A stretch of 64,000 nucleotides of DNA. Source: Hymenobacter psoromatis (lineage in GTDB: Bacteria; Bacteroidota; Bacteroidia; Cytophagales; Hymenobacteraceae). Positions 60,855-64,000 of the stretch are shown here, one piece after another (the stretch's first letter is position 1; each line of letters starts with the position of its first letter). Location of the stretch: the NCBI RefSeq assembly GCF_020012125.1, contig NZ_JAIFAG010000001.1, forward strand, positions 3,968,001 through 4,032,000. The letters are read 5' to 3'. The notes under the pieces are model-generated. The model was not told where the DNA came from. It saw only the letters and a list, made by a program, of their open reading frames with translations, and did not search any database. The position numbers and the translations under genes were made by a program.

Positions 60855-62063
60855 ATGCTTCCTCCCCTGTACGACCAAAAATCCCGTATCAAGCTGTTAG
60901 TGTTGCTACTGGCACTGCTCATTGCCGGGGCTACCGTGGTGTATACCAACTCGCTGGTGCAGCGCCTTTCGGAGCGCGAGCAGCACCAGATTGACCTATA
61001 CGCTCGGACGCTGCGCTACATTATTAATACGGAAGACACCAAAAACCTGCAATTCTTGCAAGAGCAGATTATTGAGGCCAACACTACGATACCGGTTATC
61101 CTGACGGACGGCGAGAACATCAACGATGCCAAAAACCTGGGGCTCGGCGCGCATCTGTCGGAAGCCGACTCGATGCGACTGCTGAACGCGGCGTTGCTGG
61201 CCATGCAAAAGCGCCACCCGCCCATTGTGATTGAGCTAGCCGGCGGCACCCGCAACTACGTTTTTTACCAAGATTCGCGGCTGCTGCGGCAGCTGCGCAC
61301 CTACCCCCTGGTGCAGCTCGGGGTGATTGCCTCGCTAGCCGTGATGGCCTATATTTCGTTCAGCTACTCGCGGCGAGCCGAGCAAAACCGGGTGTGGGTG
61401 GGGCTGGCCAAGGAGACGGCCCACCAGCTGGGTACGCCACTCAGCTCGCTGGTGGGCTGGCAAAGCTACCTGCGCGAGAGCGTGCGCTTCCATGACGAGC
61501 CCATTGTGGAGGAGCTGGGCAAGGACATTAAGCGCCTGGAAATTATTACGGAGCGCTTCAGCAACATTGGCTCGGTGCCGGTGCTCAAGGCTGAAAACCT
61601 CTACCACACTACCCGCAACGCCATTGCCTACCTCGAAGCCCGCGTGTCGCGCAAGGTCAAGTTCAGCATTGAAACCGACCTGCCGCTCGATACGCCGGCC
61701 TGCCTCAACGTGCCGCTCTTCGACTGGGTAGTGGAGAATATCTGCAAGAATGCGGTGGACGCGATGGATGGGCGCGGCTCCATTACGCTGCGGCTGTGCC
61801 GGGTGAAGCCCAAGCGGCAGTGGTGGCGGCGGCGCGCCCCGCACCCGCAAGTAGCCATCGATATCACCGACACCGGCAAGGGCATTCCCAAAAACAAGCT
61901 CGAAAGCGTGTTTTTACCCGGCTACACCACCAAGAAGCGCGGCTGGGGCCTGGGCCTGGCGCTGGCCCGCCGCATCATTGAAAACTATCACCAGGGGCGG
62001 CTCTACGTGAAGGGCAGCGAGGTAGGCAAGGGCACCACGTTTCGGCTGGTACTCAACCAATGA
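60855..62063 (+). CDS. Membrane sensor histidine kinase
   Basis: ATG 60855 gives 402 residues with two membrane helices (LLVLLLALLIAGATVVYTNS near 13-32 and LGVIASLAVMAYISFSY near 156-172) framing a 120-residue periplasmic sensor. The HisKA region KETAHQLGTPLSSLVGW puts the phospho-accepting histidine at His190. The ATPase domain has NAVDAMDG, DTGKGIPKNKLESVFLPG and GWGLGLALARRIIE. No response regulator is adjacent. GACCTTTG ends 7 nt before the ATG, so the mRNA may be leaderless. The partner must be elsewhere. Confidence 0.9.
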   Translation: MLPPLYDQKSRIKLLVLLLALLIAGATVVYTNSLVQRLSEREQHQIDLYARTLRYIINTEDTKNLQFLQEQIIEANTTIPVILTDGENINDAKNLGLGAHLSEADSMRLLNAALLAMQKRHPPIVIELAGGTRNYVFYQDSRLLRQLRTYPLVQLGVIASLAVMAYISFSYSRRAEQNRVWVGLAKETAHQLGTPLSSLVGWQSYLRESVRFHDEPIVEELGKDIKRLEIITERFSNIGSVPVLKAENLYHTTRNAIAYLEARVSRKVKFSIETDLPLDTPACLNVPLFDWVVENICKNAVDAMDGRGSITLRLCRVKPKRQWWRRRAPHPQVAIDITDTGKGIPKNKLESVFLPGYTTKKRGWGLGLALARRIIENYHQGRLYVKGSEVGKGTTFRLVLNQ

Positions 62064-62087
62064 GTGGGTAGCGTAAGCCAGCTAAAA

Positions 62088-62122
62088 GAACGTCATGCTT
62101 CGCTTTGCTCAGCATGACGTTC
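62088..62122. repeat. Short inverted repeat, GAACGTCATGCT family
   Basis: 12-bp perfect arms at 62088-62099 and 62111-62122 around an 11-nt loop lie between the kinase and rfbA. The core equals that of the repeat at 55244-55298. Confidence 0.8.
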
Positions 62123-62144
62123 CTTCACTGCCATATTACTGGCC

Positions 62145-63023
62145 CTACCCTCCCATTACCAGCTGCTCGGGTAAATGCAGCAAATAGTCGCCGTAGCCGC
62201 TTTTGCGCAGGGGCTCGGCGATTTTGCGCAGTTGCTCAGCATCAATAAAGCCCTGGCGGTAAGCGGCTTCCTCAATGGAGCCGACTTTGAGGCCCTGGCG
62301 CTGCTCCAACACCCGCACAAACTCGCCGGCCTGCATCAGGCTCTCAAAGGTGCCGGTGTCGAGCCAGGCCGTGCCACGGCCCAGGATGCCCACTTTCAGC
62401 TTGCCGCGGCGCAGATACTCGCGGTTCACGTCCGTAATTTCGTACTCGCCACGCGGGCTGGGCTCCAGGTTTTTCGCAATTTCCACCACGGTATTATCGT
62501 AGAAATACAGACCCGGCACGGCGTAGTTGCTTTTGGGATGGGTAGGCTTTTCCTCGATACTAAGGGCTACTTTATTTTCGTCGAACTCGACTACGCCGTA
62601 GCGCTCGGGGTCGTGCACGTGGTAGGCGTACACTACCCCCCCATCGGGGTCGTTATTGGCCTTGAGTAGCTCTTCCATGCCTTCGCCATGAAAAATATTG
62701 TCGCCCAGCACCAAGGCTACTTTATCCTGACCAATGAAGTCGGCTCCCAGCACGAAGGCCTGCGCCAGCCCGTTGGGCAACTCCTGCACCACGTACTGAA
62801 AGTTGCAGCCCAGGTTTTTACCATCGCCCAGCAGCTTCTGAAATTGCGCCTGGTCGTGGGGGGTAGTGATGATGAGAATTTCCCGAATGCCCGCCATCAT
62901 CAAAATTGACAGCGGATAGTAAATCATCGGCTTGTCGTAGACGGGCATAAGCTGCTTCGAGACGGCGAGGGTAAGCGGGTGCAGCCGGGTGCCGGAGCCG
63001 CCGGCGAGGATAATACCTTTCAT
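62145..63023 (-). CDS. rfbA: Glucose-1-phosphate thymidylyltransferase
   Basis: ATG 63023 ([20 protein letters not shown]) gives 292 residues, the standard RfbA length. It makes dTDP-glucose for dTDP-sugar (rhamnose and relatives) synthesis. The nucleotide loop [31 protein letters not shown], and the substrate region [18 protein letters not shown] are classic. It is followed (same strand, upstream side) by the nucleotide-sugar epimerase gene, so both belong to a surface-polysaccharide locus cut by the window end. Confidence 0.96.
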   Translation of the reverse strand: MKGIILAGGSGTRLHPLTLAVSKQLMPVYDKPMIYYPLSILMMAGIREILIITTPHDQAQFQKLLGDGKNLGCNFQYVVQELPNGLAQAFVLGADFIGQDKVALVLGDNIFHGEGMEELLKANNDPDGGVVYAYHVHDPERYGVVEFDENKVALSIEEKPTHPKSNYAVPGLYFYDNTVVEIAKNLEPSPRGEYEITDVNREYLRRGKLKVGILGRGTAWLDTGTFESLMQAGEFVRVLEQRQGLKVGSIEEAAYRQGFIDAEQLRKIAEPLRKSGYGDYLLHLPEQLVMGG

Positions 63024-63113
63024 AGTTGGTTGTTGGATTGCTGGGCGGTTGAATAGCGTACTAGAAAGCAATCACGTTAAGTATGTAATTCGGCCATCTG
63101 GCCATTAAATAAT

Positions 63114-64000
63114 TTAGCAGTTTCTTTCCTTAATAAAAGCTTGGTTTTCTTTAAACCAACTCAGCGTCTGTTGCAAACCCTCGCGGATGCGCACGCGCGG
63201 CGCGTAGCCGAGCCGGGTTTCAGCTTTGGTAATATCGGCTAGTGAGTCGCGGATGTCGCCGGCGCGGTTCGGGCCGAAGTGAGGTTCCAGGCTGGAGCCG
63301 GCTTCTTCGCGCAGCAGGTTATACATCTCGACCAGCGAGGTACGGTTGCCGACGGCGATGTTGTAGACCTGGCCCAGCGCCTCGGGGTTGGTAGTAAGGG
63401 CGGCCCGAATGTTGGCCTGCACGCAGTTTTCCACGAAGGTGAAGTCGCGGGTCTGGCCGCCGTCGCCGTTGAGGGTAGGCGGGTTATTTTGCAGCAGCGC
63501 GTCGATGAAGAGCGGAATCACGGCCGCGTAGGCCCCGCCGGGGTCCTGGCGCGGGCCGAAGATATTGAAGTAGCGCAGGCCGATAATCTCCATCCCGTAG
63601 GTGCGGGCAAACACATCGGCGTACAGCTCGTTGGCGTACTTGGTGACGGCGTAGGGCGAGAGCGGCTTGCCGATGCGGTCCTCCACTTTGGGTAGGCCGG
63701 GGTGGTCGCCGTAGGTCGAGCTGCTGGCCGCATACACAAAGCGCTTAATACCGGCTTCCTTGGCCGCGTAGAGCATTTTCACGAAGCCGCCCACGTTCAC
63801 TTCATCGGTCGTCACGGGGTCGGCAATGGAGCGCGGTACCGAGCCCAGCGCCGCCTGGTGCAGCACAATGTCGATGCCCTGGCAAGCGCGGGCGCAAGCA
63901 TCGCGGTCGCGAATATCGCCTTCCTGCACTTCCAGCGCGGGGTTATCCGCAAACAGTTGCAGGTTTTTATGGAAGCCGTTGGAGAAATTATCCAGCACCC
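63114..64000 (-). CDS. NAD-dependent nucleotide-sugar epimerase, N-terminal part outside the window
   Basis: 295 C-terminal residues of an SDR-type epimerase of the WbpP/UDP-GlcNAc 4-epimerase kind: SSSTYGDHPGLPKVED (catalytic Ser/Thr region), SPYAVTKYANELYADVFAR (Tyr-x-x-x-Lys), GLRYFNIFGPRQDPGGAYA and GDGGQTRDFTFVENCVQAN. The NAD-binding GxxGxxG N-terminus lies beyond base 64000. It probably interconverts UDP-GlcNAc and UDP-GalNAc or related sugars. It precedes rfbA by 90 bp in the same direction, so it belongs to the same polysaccharide operon. Confidence 0.92.
   Translation of the reverse strand, partial: VLDNFSNGFHKNLQLFADNPALEVQEGDIRDRDACARACQGIDIVLHQAALGSVPRSIADPVTTDEVNVGGFVKMLYAAKEAGIKRFVYAASSSTYGDHPGLPKVEDRIGKPLSPYAVTKYANELYADVFARTYGMEIIGLRYFNIFGPRQDPGGAYAAVIPLFIDALLQNNPPTLNGDGGQTRDFTFVENCVQANIRAALTTNPEALGQVYNIAVGNRTSLVEMYNLLREEAGSSLEPHFGPNRAGDIRDSLADITKAETRLGYAPRVRIREGLQQTLSWFKENQAFIKERNC

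Overview
The window looks like chromosomal DNA of a pigmented, GC-rich member of the Bacteroidota, most likely Hymenobacter or a close relative (inference). Supporting signs are Bacteroidota-type promoters (TAnnTTTG boxes) with few Shine-Dalgarno sites, a DUF5686/carboxypeptidase-regulatory outer-membrane protein, TonB and OmpA-type envelope genes, a CrtD-CruF carotenoid pair, FAS1, PA14-OmpA and AttH-like secreted proteins, and very frequent CCTACCCCC strings on both strands.

Layout. 1-8.5 kb: an apparent operon with the C-terminal part of one protein, a 1153-residue actin/Hsp70-fold ATPase resembling SrfB-type proteins, a single-span membrane protein with a cytosolic coiled coil, a MotA/ExbB-like protein with a long tail, and a MotB-like protein with an OmpA domain. 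It looks like an ion-driven envelope machine related to ZorAB but joined to a cytoskeletal-type ATPase, and is the best candidate for an undescribed system. 8.5-13.5 kb: RlmI-like methyltransferase, thioesterase, an orphan cobalamin riboswitch, carotenoid genes and a GDSL esterase. 13.5-23 kb: a decayed accessory zone with an IS3-family element between two truncated genes, small-protein genes, an aspartic-protease gene broken by two in-frame TAG codons, other gene remnants, a PAS histidine kinase with its receiver partner, then two tRNA genes. 23.5-29 kb: secreted and envelope proteins. 29-34 kb: an SDR, gluconate-dehydrogenase-like subunit 3, GMC oxidoreductase and GH1 module. 34-42 kb: DUF5686 protein, RpiA, a DMT exporter, LpxR-like protein, a RAYT-like transposase beside a perfect 59-bp inverted repeat, and a sedolisin.

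42-44 kb: an AT-richer two-gene island (TcmP-like methyltransferase fold plus three-Cys DUF5131 protein) between two strong terminators, a likely transferred modification or defence pair. 44-56 kb: amino-acid permease, three tandem HCxxC/carboxypeptidase-regulatory paralogues, AttH-like lipoprotein, chromate transporter, 2OG dioxygenase and kynurenine monooxygenase. 56-64 kb: fRMsr, MscS, an ArsR-type regulator, HemA, a sensor kinase, RfbA and a nucleotide-sugar epimerase cut by the window edge.

Two features run through the whole window. Long intergenic inverted repeats of several unrelated families sit directly at stop codons, sometimes inside operons. Several genes also have a promoter -7 box ending only 4-7 nt before the ATG, which suggests leaderless mRNAs.
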